Part shown: in pieces, positions 1 through 8,763 of the stretch
Layout: each line of letters starts with the position of its first letter
Numbering within the stretch: position 1 is the first letter of the stretch
From: Methanocrinis alkalitolerans
Lineage (GTDB): Archaea; Halobacteriota; Methanosarcinia; Methanotrichales; Methanotrichaceae
Direction of reading: 5' to 3'
Length of the DNA stretch: 64,000 nt
NCBI RefSeq assembly: GCF_029167205.1
Contig: NZ_JARFPL010000001.1
Span: 62,001-126,000, forward strand
Position numbers and translations under genes: made by a program
Notes under the pieces: model-generated
The model's database searches: none
The model's input: only the letters and a program-made list of their open reading frames with translations
What the model was told of the DNA's origin: nothing

Positions 1-708
1 ATTGGATCGTATCTAGATATCTTCCGTTCCATCCAATATAAGGGCGATATCGTTATTTGCCCCATATGTGAAGGCCACTTCAAGTACTTCTTGCCCTTCG
101 GCGTTAATAAAAGGCCGAACGCCATGTGCCCACATTGCCGATCTCTCGAGAGACACCGACTTCTCTGGCTTTATATGAGAGATCGAACCCGCTTCTTTGA
201 AGACGATATCAAAGTTCTTGAGATCGCTCCTCATTATTACATACAGCGAAAGTTCAGATCGATGCCAAATCTTGATTATGTGAGTGTGGATTTATATTCA
301 CGTTTAGCTATGATTAACATGGATGCAACAGATATAAAATTTCCTGAAGGATCTTTTGACTGTGTCCTCTGTTATCACGTCTTGGAGCATATACCAGATG
401 ATAAAAAGGCCATGAGCGAGATACTAAGGGTTTTAAAGCCAGGTGGATGGGGGATTTTGCAGGTACCGATCCTTGCGGAGACAACCATCGAGGACCCTGC
501 GATCAATTCCCCAGAAGATCGAGAGAGGGTCTATGGACAGTCTGACCACGTAAGAGCTTATGGACTTGATTACAAAGATAGGCTTGAAGACGCAGGATTT
601 ATCGTGACGGTGGATGATTACGTAAGCGAGCTAGGCGGCGAAGTCGTCAGAAGATGCGGGCTGGAGAAGGATGAATGTATTTATTACTGCGTAAAGCCTT
701 CTCTTTAG
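1..708 (+). CDS. SAM-dependent methyltransferase with N-terminal zinc ribbon (5' end outside window)
   Basis: The frame is open from base 1 to the stop at 708, so the gene enters from the left and 235 residues are visible. Residues about 20-46 hold two CxxC pairs (CPIC and CPHC) that form a zinc ribbon. A class I methyltransferase fold follows: an acidic strand end (VSVDLYS), then FDCVLCYHVLEHIPDD and the LKPGGWG turn typical of Methyltransf_11 proteins. A TTG at 91 could be taken as a start, but it would cut the zinc ribbon in half. Such proteins are common in surface-glycan clusters, and three glycosyltransferases and a flippase follow, so methylation of a sugar or lipid-linked glycan is plausible. 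The substrate is unknown. Confidence 0.85.
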   Translation: MGSYLDIFRSIQYKGDIVICPICEGHFKYFLPFGVNKRPNAMCPHCRSLERHRLLWLYMRDRTRFFEDDIKVLEIAPHYYIQRKFRSMPNLDYVSVDLYSRLAMINMDATDIKFPEGSFDCVLCYHVLEHIPDDKKAMSEILRVLKPGGWGILQVPILAETTIEDPAINSPEDRERVYGQSDHVRAYGLDYKDRLEDAGFIVTVDDYVSELGGEVVRRCGLEKDECIYYCVKPSL

Positions 709-738
709 CCACTGCATTCTATATACTACAGCATATTT

Positions 739-1911
739 TCAAGGTATAATATCTTCGATAATATTAGTAAATTTCTTATATTGAGCGTCAAAATTGAAAA
801 TAGCTGCTCTTTCCCTCGCTTTATCGGAAAGTTCGGTATAATATTGATCATCCGAACAAATTTTGTTAATCTTGTCAACCCAATCTTCTATGCAAAATGG
901 ATCGTCAACGATAATTCCAGCATTGGATACTACTTCAGGCAAACCGCCCCGTTTACTCACGATTGTAGGGATTCCGTTTAACATCGCTTCGACGCAGACT
1001 CTGCCAAAAGGCTCTGGCCAGATTGAGGGAACCAAGAGAACTTTGGTTTTAGAATAAACCTCCCGCATGTCATCAGTCCATTCTATATAGGTGATGTTTT
1101 CTGCATTTTCAAGTTCAGATTTGAATTCAAAATGGGGAGGAATTTTACCAACGCATAGAAATCTATTACCAGGCATCTTTTTGGCTATATCTAAAAAAAT
1201 TTTAACACCCTTTAATATATCCGGTCTTATCATTGTTATAAATTTACTGTTATGGGTATCAGATTCGACCGATTTATACTCTATAAATGGATAAATATAT
1301 TCAGATTCAACATCAAACCACTCCCTAGTAAGATCCGAGACAAATCGGCTGTTCGCAATAACAGAATCTGCCCCTTTTACGGTTCTTTCGCTCCATTTAA
1401 GCAACTTCCTCGAAAATGGGTACTGAAGAGAGTCTTGGCCGAATTTAAGGGCGTTATAGAGTTTCGAGTTCATATTAGGTAAGCAACGCCAACATACTTT
1501 ATTACATTTGATCCCATTCGCAAAACCTATAGGGCAGAAATGCGAATAATCACGGATAAATAGGGCAGAAGGAATATTATATTTCATCGCTATTTCAACG
1601 CTCGGTAAAGCGAACTCTAATTGGGTTAAAATCATGTCTGGCCTATTTTCGCTGACAAAATTGTCTAGTATAGATAACCACTTCTTACATTCCATATAAG
1701 TCTTAATATGCCTAAATTGAGGTATATTGATCGATGCAGCTCTCTCATGTATATGTAATTGATCTTTTATTATTTCATTGAATGAATGGCCGTTGGTGAT
1801 GATATGAACCTCTTTCTCTTCTGAAAGACGTTTTGCCAACGTATACATCGAAAGCTCTGCACCACCAATTATAGGATAAAAATTTCTTACTGAAACTAAG
1901 ATTTTAATCAT
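739..1911 (-). CDS. Glycosyltransferase family 4 (GT-B)
   Basis: The 390-residue protein starts with the GT4 acceptor-domain pattern (FYPIIGGAE at about residues 12-20). Its C-terminal half has the nucleotide-sugar binding signature EPFGRVCVEAMLNGIPTI followed by GGLPEVV, giving the E-x7-E arrangement of the family. A cysteine-rich insert (CPIG, CNKVCWRC) lies near residues 125-142 and may bind a metal. It probably transfers a sugar to a lipid-linked glycan on the cytoplasmic face. The gene is clearly more AT-rich than the 60+% GC genes of the window, as is usual for variable glycan loci. It lies in a minus-strand series with two more glycosyltransferases. Donor and acceptor cannot be read from sequence. 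Confidence 0.88.
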   Translation of the reverse strand: MIKILVSVRNFYPIIGGAELSMYTLAKRLSEEKEVHIITNGHSFNEIIKDQLHIHERAASINIPQFRHIKTYMECKKWLSILDNFVSENRPDMILTQLEFALPSVEIAMKYNIPSALFIRDYSHFCPIGFANGIKCNKVCWRCLPNMNSKLYNALKFGQDSLQYPFSRKLLKWSERTVKGADSVIANSRFVSDLTREWFDVESEYIYPFIEYKSVESDTHNSKFITMIRPDILKGVKIFLDIAKKMPGNRFLCVGKIPPHFEFKSELENAENITYIEWTDDMREVYSKTKVLLVPSIWPEPFGRVCVEAMLNGIPTIVSKRGGLPEVVSNAGIIVDDPFCIEDWVDKINKICSDDQYYTELSDKARERAAIFNFDAQYKKFTNIIEDIIP

Positions 1912-1946
1912 TAAATATCACCAACATCATGCGGGACACATCTAGA

Positions 1947-2969
1947 TTATACTTCCAGCAATGTTTTATATATCTCAAATGTATCCCGTGCGGTCCTCTC
2001 CCAGGAGAAGCCTCTGCTCCGCTCCAGGGCAGCACTATCCAGCCCCCCGTCGATCAGGGAAGAGATCTCTCCGACTATCTCTCTGTAGTTCAGAGTATCG
2101 AAGTCCAGCAGTAACCCGCAGTCTCCGACGACTTCCGGGATGCTCGCCTTATTTGAAGCGATGACGGGAACCCCACAAGACATCGCCTCCAATACCGGAA
2201 GCCCAAACCCCTCGTACTCCGAGGTATGCAGATAGGCGTCGGATGCATTGAATAATAGGGGCATATCTTCTTCAGGGACCCATCCTACGCTGATTATGCC
2301 TTCGCCCTCCAGCCCCTCTCCGTAGCCCGCTTTTATCATCTTGACGTCTCCTCTCTCAGAGCGGATATACCCAAATAGCTTCTTGGCAAGATCCATCCTC
2401 TTGTGCTCGAGGTTCGAGGAGACCACCAATACGTGTTTGTCTTCAGGATTGAGTCCGAACCGCTCTTTGCAGATCGATCTCTCCATCGGCCTATATAGAT
2501 CGTGATCTACGCCGAGGTGAACGACTTCGATTCTATCTACCTTGAGATCGGTCAGCCTCAGAAGTTCATCTCGTGTAAAGCGGGAATCGGCTATGATTCT
2601 GTCAGCCTTCTTCAGGGCTCTTGGTGTCAGGAGGTACTGCACCCTAACGGATAAGTTGTTCATCTCAGAAGGGTATATCATGGGTGCCAGGTCGTGGACC
2701 GTAACTACGAATTTATTTATTCTTTTAAAGTAGATGGCTGGGGCGAGGGTCTGAGCTGTTGCGTGGACCAAATCTGCGTCAGCATTCCTGTAAAAGGGCC
2801 AAGAGAAGACGGTATTTCCTCGGATCTCGCCCTCAGGTCTTCTGACCCGTGCTAGATCAGACTCGTTTCCTATGATCGCCGCGATCCCTCTATAGAGCTC
2901 ATCCTCATACTTTCGCAGTCCATAAATGGGGTGAGACGCTTTTGAAATGTTCCAATGAACGATCTTCAT
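1947..2969 (-). CDS. Glycosyltransferase family 4, WbaZ/mannosyltransferase-like
   Basis: This 340-residue GT-B protein carries HDLAPMIYP in the acceptor domain, VSSNLEHKRMDL (a variant of the family's VGTLEPRKN motif), and the donor-site signature SEYEGFGLPVLEAMSCGVPVIASNKASIPEVVGD. The chosen start (MKIVHWN) matches the usual GT4 beginning. An ATG five codons upstream at 2984 is also possible, and neither has a strong Shine-Dalgarno. The gene sits 35 bp from the previous glycosyltransferase and 40 bp from the next, all on the minus strand, so the three are probably co-transcribed. The likely role is elongation of an S-layer or exopolysaccharide glycan; sugar specificity is unknown. Confidence 0.87.
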   Translation of the reverse strand: MKIVHWNISKASHPIYGLRKYEDELYRGIAAIIGNESDLARVRRPEGEIRGNTVFSWPFYRNADADLVHATAQTLAPAIYFKRINKFVVTVHDLAPMIYPSEMNNLSVRVQYLLTPRALKKADRIIADSRFTRDELLRLTDLKVDRIEVVHLGVDHDLYRPMERSICKERFGLNPEDKHVLVVSSNLEHKRMDLAKKLFGYIRSERGDVKMIKAGYGEGLEGEGIISVGWVPEEDMPLLFNASDAYLHTSEYEGFGLPVLEAMSCGVPVIASNKASIPEVVGDCGLLLDFDTLNYREIVGEISSLIDGGLDSAALERSRGFSWERTARDTFEIYKTLLEV

Positions 2970-3024
2970 GATAGAGTCACTCATAATTTAGTAAATATTA
3001 TTATGAATCTCTTCTACAAGGATC

Positions 3025-3798
3025 TCAACTGCGGCCGTATACGAGGTGCTGGAGGTATCTGGTTATGTCGTATCTTGAGATTATGCTCAAATGCAACAAG
3101 ATATACCTTAGAATCGGGAATGTTGTTATCTTCTGAAAAGCGCTTAAGTTGCGAGGATTTATCGATACCGCTTCGTCGTGGCTGATATAATGGTCAACCG
3201 ATAAAAATACCCCCTTTCTTATACGGGCACCCTTCCTAACCAGATCATATTCAAAAATATTAAATTCGTCTATAACACGGCCATTTTCGAACTCATAAAA
3301 CCTGAACCTGATCTTGCTCAATATCTCCCTCTTTATCAGGGAACACCCTCCGAAACCCACAGCTTCGATCGTTTTAGAGCGGACCATGTAGCCGCTTTGG
3401 AGCACATCATGCCCATTGATCTCTCTTTTCATGATATCTATTATCCTTGGATCATAAGTCATATCGGAGTCCAGGAATAACAGATACGGCGAATCGCTGT
3501 TGAGCAGATAATCGACTATCGCGTTCCTTCCGCTCGTTATGCTGCACAGCCTTTGATTCTTTCTTTGGTCAGGATTTTCCGTTTCATATACAATTACGCG
3601 CCCAAAAATTTTATATTTATTTAATAATTGATCCAAATCTTCTGCAAAGTCGGTCTCATCAGTGGCGATAACGACCTCCGAGCGGTCGTAGTTCCTCTGG
3701 ATTTCATGAAGATTTTGCATGAAATGATCTAAAGCAAATGACGACCTCCTCACAGCGGTGGTGCCGATGACGACGTCAATTTGACTCACATTTATCAC
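3025..3798 (-). CDS. Glycosyltransferase family 2-like (GT-A fold)
   Basis: This is a 257-residue protein with an N-terminal Rossmann-type strand (IDVVIGTTAVRR) and the LLFLDSDMTY motif near residue 110. The acidic DSD corresponds to the DXD metal and nucleotide-sugar site of GT-A enzymes. No membrane segment is evident, so it is probably a peripheral cytoplasmic enzyme. It is the first gene of the minus-strand glycosyltransferase series and faces the flippase gene across a 184-bp divergent spacer. Length is at the short end for GT2, but the fold core is present. Acceptor and donor are unknown. Confidence 0.75.
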   Translation of the reverse strand: MINVSQIDVVIGTTAVRRSSFALDHFMQNLHEIQRNYDRSEVVIATDETDFAEDLDQLLNKYKIFGRVIVYETENPDQRKNQRLCSITSGRNAIVDYLLNSDSPYLLFLDSDMTYDPRIIDIMKREINGHDVLQSGYMVRSKTIEAVGFGGCSLIKREILSKIRFRFYEFENGRVIDEFNIFEYDLVRKGARIRKGVFLSVDHYISHDEAVSINPRNLSAFQKITTFPILRYILLHLSIISRYDITRYLQHLVYGRS

Positions 3799-3982
3799 AG
3801 CGCTTTGGGAGTAGCAACCTGATCTCTATTAAAACTGTCGTCCAGGTTTTCCAGTCATAAAATAGCCCTATCGGGACGAGGATATCGATATCGATCCGAT
3901 TGAGGGAACCTATATAACATAGAAACCGAATCTCAGATGTAAACCGAATCCTGTACCTGCTATCCGAAAAAGGAATCCAGAT

Positions 3983-5410
3983 ATGTCAGTTGAGCGATCG
4001 AGCATCACAGTATTTTTGTCCCAAATTGGGGTCACCATTGCGGGTTTCCTCTCACTGATGTATTTCGCCCATGTGCTCGGTCCGGAGATTCTGGGCATTT
4101 ATTTTGTTTATATAGCTATATTTAATTTAATTGTTATGTTTATGGATTGCGGGTTGAACTCTGGGACCATAAAGAGGATCAGCGAAGGGAGAGAAGCGTC
4201 TGAGTACTTTACTGCCTCCCTCTTGATGCACAGCGCGACCCTCCTCTTATTCTTGGCGGCTCTGTATGTTATGAGGGGTTGGATCGACGATTACATCGGT
4301 GTTAGCGTTTTCCACTTTTTGGCCTTGAGCCTACTTTTTATGAGATACTCCCAGCTGATCAGAGCAGCGCTCGCAGGTGAAAAGAAGCAGGGAATAAGCT
4401 ATCTGATTTACCTGGCGGAGAACATAGCAAGAATTATATTTCAACTAATATTTATCACACTGGGCTATCAGATCTATGGGATGATCGGAGGATTTTGCAT
4501 CGCCCTTCTGGTAAACATTCCCTTGGGTCTCAAGTTCACAGGGGCGAGGCTGAAGAAGCCATCGATGGAGCACGTAAAGAGCATCTTCTCCTACTCGAAA
4601 TACTCTTTTGGAATAAGCCTAAACGAGTATCTGTACCAATCGATGGACATCCTCGTAATAGGCCTTCTTATGCCCAAGTTCTATTCGGGCGTCTATGGTG
4701 TAAGCTGGTCTTTTTCAAATGCTGCGATTTTGGGAACTATCGCCATATCGACGACTCTATTTCCTTATATCAGCGGATGGTCCGCAAACGGACAAATAGA
4801 CCAGATTAAAAATGCCTTTTCAGAAGCCCTCACTTACTCGCTTATGTTGGCCATCCCCGCCTTCGCGGGGGTATTGATTTTTTCAGGTGACCTCCTTTAT
4901 TACGCATACGGGGAGGCCTTCACCGTGGCCTGGCTGACTCTCATAATTCTTACTGGTGCAAGGCTTGTGGAGACGGTCCAGATGATTACGAGAGGAGCGC
5001 TCGCAGGAATGAATAGGCCCGACCTGGTTCTTAAGGTAACTTTGGTCACGATACCGCTGAACCTCATCGGAAACTTCGTTCTCGTCTACGCCATTGGGAT
5101 CGTCGGCGCGGCCATCGCCACATTCGCAACAATCGCCGTCTCGCTCAAGCTGAGTTTAAAGTACTCAGAAGGGATTGTTCCGATCTCAATTCCCTGGAAG
5201 GATATAAGAGATGAATCGTTATCCGCACTCTTCATGATCTTGATCCTACTGATAGGGCTCCATTTTGTGCATGTGAATCGCTACGAGATTTTGGGAGCCT
5301 ATACGGCGATTGGAGCGGCGGTATACTTCACAACGCTGATCACAATAAATGAGAAGATAAGGGTTAAGATGATATCGATATTTCGGGTATTAATCAAAAA
5401 AAGCCTATGA
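3983..5410 (+). CDS. Wzx-like polysaccharide flippase (MOP superfamily)
   Basis: This 475-residue polytopic protein has about 12-14 hydrophobic helices spread over its whole length. It begins with the N-terminal pattern of O-antigen flippases (ITVFLSQIGVTIAGFLSLMYFAHVLGPEILG) and ends in a short basic cytoplasmic tail. It belongs to the RfbX/Wzx branch of the MOP superfamily, which moves lipid-linked oligosaccharides across the membrane. The ATG at 3983 has a weak purine-rich site (AAGGAA) upstream. Location next to three glycosyltransferases supports export of their product to the cell surface for S-layer glycosylation or exopolysaccharide. Confidence 0.88.
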   Translation: MSVERSSITVFLSQIGVTIAGFLSLMYFAHVLGPEILGIYFVYIAIFNLIVMFMDCGLNSGTIKRISEGREASEYFTASLLMHSATLLLFLAALYVMRGWIDDYIGVSVFHFLALSLLFMRYSQLIRAALAGEKKQGISYLIYLAENIARIIFQLIFITLGYQIYGMIGGFCIALLVNIPLGLKFTGARLKKPSMEHVKSIFSYSKYSFGISLNEYLYQSMDILVIGLLMPKFYSGVYGVSWSFSNAAILGTIAISTTLFPYISGWSANGQIDQIKNAFSEALTYSLMLAIPAFAGVLIFSGDLLYYAYGEAFTVAWLTLIILTGARLVETVQMITRGALAGMNRPDLVLKVTLVTIPLNLIGNFVLVYAIGIVGAAIATFATIAVSLKLSLKYSEGIVPISIPWKDIRDESLSALFMILILLIGLHFVHVNRYEILGAYTAIGAAVYFTTLITINEKIRVKMISIFRVLIKKSL

Positions 5411-5504
5411 AATTATAGGTAATATGACAGGATCTGAGCCATCACGAAAATTACTGGTTCTCTCTTATCGGGCGTGGATAACTTCGAGATATCTATATGA
5501 CGGT

Positions 5505-6674
5505 TCAATCCATGAAATGATCCCGCTTAAACCCCCGGGGCAATAGCTCCCCCGCCGTCGCAATCTCCGCATCCCCTCTCGTGTTCGCCATGATCACCTT
5601 TATGTCGTCCCCGAACTCGATGAGGTTCTGCCTGCAGATCCCGCAGGGAGAGACGGGCTCCTGGCTATCCGCCACCACCGCCAGGGCCTCAAACTCCCTC
5701 TCCCCCTCCGATACCGCCTTCGCGATCGCCGCCCTCTCGGCGCAGATGGCGGCGCCGGAAGAGGCGTTCTCGACGTTGGCGGCGGAGTATATCTTGCCGC
5801 CCCTGGCGAGGAGGGCGGCCCCGACCCGAAAGCCCGAGTAGGGGGCGTAGGCCCTCTCAATCGCCTCCGTCGCCTCCTCGATCAGCCGGTCGTACCCCCC
5901 CTGGTACGGGTGGGGTCCGCACCGGAGGGACCCGATGTACATGCACTCCTCGGGGGGTATATTCGGGATTTTCATATCTTCGCCGTCATCGGCGAGCCGG
6001 ACGGGAGCTCCCCTTATTATCACCGCCGGTATCCCCTCGTCCCCCTCTCCCATGACGACCTCCGCCGCCGAGACGAGGTTGTCGGCGACGGCCTTCCTCG
6101 TTATCAGAAGGGGCCTTCCGAAGAGGTCCCTCTGCCCCCTCGCGTCCTCTACGGGGACGACGCCGTCGCAGGCGAGGGCGACGCCTACGCAGCCGAGGCG
6201 GAGGGGGTGGGTCCTGCTGTCGCCGACGATGACGCCGATCCTCTTTCCCGACGCCTCCTCCAGCCTCTTCCTCACCTCCGCTGCCGACCTTCCCGGATCC
6301 CTTGGGAATAAGACGACGTGCCCCGGCGGCGCGTTGGAGTGGTCGATCCCACCGTTGGGGTAGAGAAACCCGTCTTTTATAGTAAGAACGACCCCCGGGA
6401 TCCCGCCGATGATCCGGTCTGAAGATCTTATGATCAGCTCCATCTCCCGCGCGTCTTTATCGTACCTCTCCGCCAGCTCGCAGGCTCGGTCCCCAGGAGT
6501 GACGTGGGATAGGTCCACGACCCCCCCCTCGGCGGTGGCGACGGCGCTCTCGGCGACCACCAGGACGTCCCCCTCGGCGAGGCGGAGCCCCGCCCTCTCC
6601 ATCCCCCGGAGGATCGCCTCAGCCAGATCGTCTCCCGGCCTCACCAGATCCGTCTTTATCCCGAAGAGTTCCAA
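5505..6674 (-). CDS. cofE: F420-0:gamma-glutamyl ligase fused to cytidine deaminase
   Basis: Residues 1-252 match CofE, which adds glutamates to coenzyme F420-0 using GTP. They include PNGGIDHSNAPPGHVVLFP (about 106-124) and GDSRTHPLRLGCVGVA (151-166), two conserved CofE stretches. Residues about 262-389 form a complete cytidine deaminase: AYAPYSGFRVGAAL, NVENAS, CAE at 311-313 and PCGIC at 343-347. These supply the three zinc cysteines and the catalytic glutamate. No stop or frameshift lies between the halves, and both are full length for their families. The gene starts 5 bp after the upstream pterin gene, so the two are surely one operon. The CofE assignment is firm. Why pyrimidine salvage is fused to it is unknown. 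Confidence 0.9.
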   Translation of the reverse strand: MELFGIKTDLVRPGDDLAEAILRGMERAGLRLAEGDVLVVAESAVATAEGGVVDLSHVTPGDRACELAERYDKDAREMELIIRSSDRIIGGIPGVVLTIKDGFLYPNGGIDHSNAPPGHVVLFPRDPGRSAAEVRKRLEEASGKRIGVIVGDSRTHPLRLGCVGVALACDGVVPVEDARGQRDLFGRPLLITRKAVADNLVSAAEVVMGEGDEGIPAVIIRGAPVRLADDGEDMKIPNIPPEECMYIGSLRCGPHPYQGGYDRLIEEATEAIERAYAPYSGFRVGAALLARGGKIYSAANVENASSGAAICAERAAIAKAVSEGEREFEALAVVADSQEPVSPCGICRQNLIEFGDDIKVIMANTRGDAEIATAGELLPRGFKRDHFMD

Positions 6675-6679
6675 TTAAT

Positions 6680-7909
6680 TCACCAGTACCTTTTGGGGTC
6701 ATCCACCCTCTCCAGAGCCCCCTCGATGGCTCCTGCCACGGCGGGGAGGTTGAAGGGCTGGCTTTTGAGGTTCTTTCCGAGACCCCGGACCTGGGCCGCC
6801 GTCCCCAGGACCAGGACCTCCATCTCGCCGGGGTCGCACCGGAGGGCTCCCATGGGTATGGCGGCGTCTCCGCCCCGGGCGAGCATCTCCTGCTTTATGA
6901 CTATCGCCTCCATTGAGGTGACGCCCCTTATGGAGAGGGCCCGAAAGGACCCCTTCCCCCCCAGGGCTTTCGCGCCACCCTCCTCCACCCCCAACCTCCC
7001 GAAGGCCTGATGGAGGTCCTGGGGTCGGCCCCAGGAGGCGAAGACCTCCACCTCGATCCCTCCAGCCCTAGCTATGGAGGGCCTTCCCCGGACCGCCTCA
7101 GCCATCCGGATCGCATCCATCGATGCCGCCACGTCGTGGGTCCTGACGAGGTGGGCGCCGTTGTAGACGGCGATGGCGGTGGCGGCCAGGCTTCCGGGGA
7201 GCCTCTCTGCGGGGATGGGACGACCGAGGACGGCTCCGATGAACGACTTCCTGGATAACGCCGCCATCACCGGCCTGTTGAGGACCCTGAGACGTGAGAG
7301 GCCGTCGAGGATCGCCAGGTCGTGGCCTGGCCCTTTGGGGGGGGTCCACCGGCCGATCCCCGGATCGACGGTCACCTTCTCCATCGATACCCCTGCCTCC
7401 TTCGCCGCCACCAGCCTCTCGCCGAGGTTGGCCACGATCTCTCCAACCTCGAGGATGTCGCCGGGCCTATCCCTCGACGCCATGATGATGAGGGAGCCGT
7501 CGTGGTCAGCGACGGTCCGAGCCATATCCGGGTCGCGAAGCCCTGAGACGTCGTTTATGCAATCAGCTCCCATGGACAGGGCGTCGGATGCGACCTTCGC
7601 CCTCTGGGTATCGACGGATACGACCACCTCGCCTCCCAGCCGGTCGAGGACGGCCTCGAGGGCGGGAAAGAGCCTATTTCTCTCCTCCTCCTCGGGGATC
7701 GGGGGCGAGCCCGGCGCAGTGGAGACCGCCCCCAGGTCCAAGACCTCCGACCCTTCCTCAGCGAAGGAGAGGGCCCGCTCGAGGAGGGCGTCCTCCCCGG
7801 CGTACGACTCCTGATAGAACGACTCGCGGCTGAGGTTGATCACCCCCATCACCCGGACGGGGTGGAGGTCTCCCAATATCGTTTTGCCGATAAAGCCCTC
7901 GATCGTCAA
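6680..7909 (-). CDS. Dihydropteroate synthase-like pterin-binding protein with extra C-terminal domain
   Basis: The protein has 409 residues. Residues 1-280 follow the pterin-binding TIM barrel of FolP: VMGVINLSRESFYQ near residue 20, DLGAVSTAPG near 58, SVDTQRAKVA near 98, NDVSG near 119 and ALSRKSFIGAVLGR near 218. Bacterial FolP normally ends at about 280. This protein has some 130 more residues with no family I recognise. Archaea of this type make tetrahydromethanopterin rather than folate, so it may join the pterin to the arylamine moiety in that pathway, but this is inferred from homology. It is followed after 5 bp by cofE, linking two C1-coenzyme pathways in one operon. Confidence 0.8.
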   Translation of the reverse strand: MTIEGFIGKTILGDLHPVRVMGVINLSRESFYQESYAGEDALLERALSFAEEGSEVLDLGAVSTAPGSPPIPEEEERNRLFPALEAVLDRLGGEVVVSVDTQRAKVASDALSMGADCINDVSGLRDPDMARTVADHDGSLIIMASRDRPGDILEVGEIVANLGERLVAAKEAGVSMEKVTVDPGIGRWTPPKGPGHDLAILDGLSRLRVLNRPVMAALSRKSFIGAVLGRPIPAERLPGSLAATAIAVYNGAHLVRTHDVAASMDAIRMAEAVRGRPSIARAGGIEVEVFASWGRPQDLHQAFGRLGVEEGGAKALGGKGSFRALSIRGVTSMEAIVIKQEMLARGGDAAIPMGALRCDPGEMEVLVLGTAAQVRGLGKNLKSQPFNLPAVAGAIEGALERVDDPKRYW

Positions 7910-7968
7910 TTTTAGCGCCCCACACCATAAGAATCGTCGACTTTAAAACCTTATTCTAGGGACCTTCC

Positions 7969-8763
7969 TTACTCTGATAGCCTCAGCATCATCCCCGTCC
8001 TCCTCGCCCTCTCGATGGCGAGGTTCAGGATCAATAGGCTCGCAAAAAAGTAGAGGAGGGCGAGGGCCATCCCCAGGAGGATCTGGTGGCTCCCGTAGCC
8101 GTAGGCGGACCGGTAGTACTCCAGAAGGTAGGTCAGAGGTATCGACTTCGATAGGATCTGGAGGGGGCCGGGGAGGATCGATACCGGATAGTAGACCCCG
8201 CTCACCAGCATCATGATCCCGCTGAGGGTCCAGGCGGCGACGTCAGCCCTCTGGCCAAAGAGGAGGATCGATATGCAGACCACCATACCGATGGAGGCGG
8301 AGGTGATGAAGGTCCCGGCGAGGAATACGATGACCGTTACGGCACCTCCTGCGAGAAAGTCGAAGCCGAAGAGGTGGCCGCTTGCGGCCGCCAGGACGAG
8401 GAAGACCGCCACCCCTCTGATCACCCCGAAGAGCATCGCCCCCAATACCAGGTGGTAGCCCCGAACGGGAGAGACGAAGGTCTGCTTGATGCTCTTGGAC
8501 CAGAGGTCGAAGAGGAGGATGTAGGCGACGTCTATCTGGCTGATCTGGAGGATGCTGAGGGCTATAGCCCCCACCAGGACGAAGGCGACCATATCGTCGC
8601 CCACCTCCAGAAAGCGGGTGAGAAGCCCTATGGAGAGCAGGCCGATGAAGGGCCAGAAGATCAGCTCGAAGACGGTGAATACGTTCCGCTTCGATATGAT
8701 CCAGTTCTTGTAGGTCGCAGATAGAACCTTATTCAGCTCACCTCGCCAGCTCAAGGAAGACAT
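7969..8763 (-). CDS. ABC-2 type transporter permease
   Basis: This 264-residue protein has about six hydrophobic helices and the ABC-2 membrane-domain layout: a short cytoplasmic N-terminus, then paired helices, with the family pattern SGVYYPVSILPGPLQILSKSIPLTYLLEYYR at about 190-220. Its start overlaps the end of the ATPase gene by 26 bp, so the two are translationally coupled. Together they form an exporter of drugs, lipids or polysaccharide. A membrane-anchored COG1361-type protein is encoded just upstream and may act at the external face. Substrate unknown. Confidence 0.87.
   Translation of the reverse strand: MSSLSWRGELNKVLSATYKNWIISKRNVFTVFELIFWPFIGLLSIGLLTRFLEVGDDMVAFVLVGAIALSILQISQIDVAYILLFDLWSKSIKQTFVSPVRGYHLVLGAMLFGVIRGVAVFLVLAAASGHLFGFDFLAGGAVTVIVFLAGTFITSASIGMVVCISILLFGQRADVAAWTLSGIMMLVSGVYYPVSILPGPLQILSKSIPLTYLLEYYRSAYGYGSHQILLGMALALLYFFASLLILNLAIERARRTGMMLRLSE

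Noticed and set aside
5581..7833. Many long open frames opposite cofE and the pterin gene
   Set aside because: They are codon-bias shadows in GC-rich DNA: arginine/proline/serine-rich with no domain. The same applies opposite most genes of the window.
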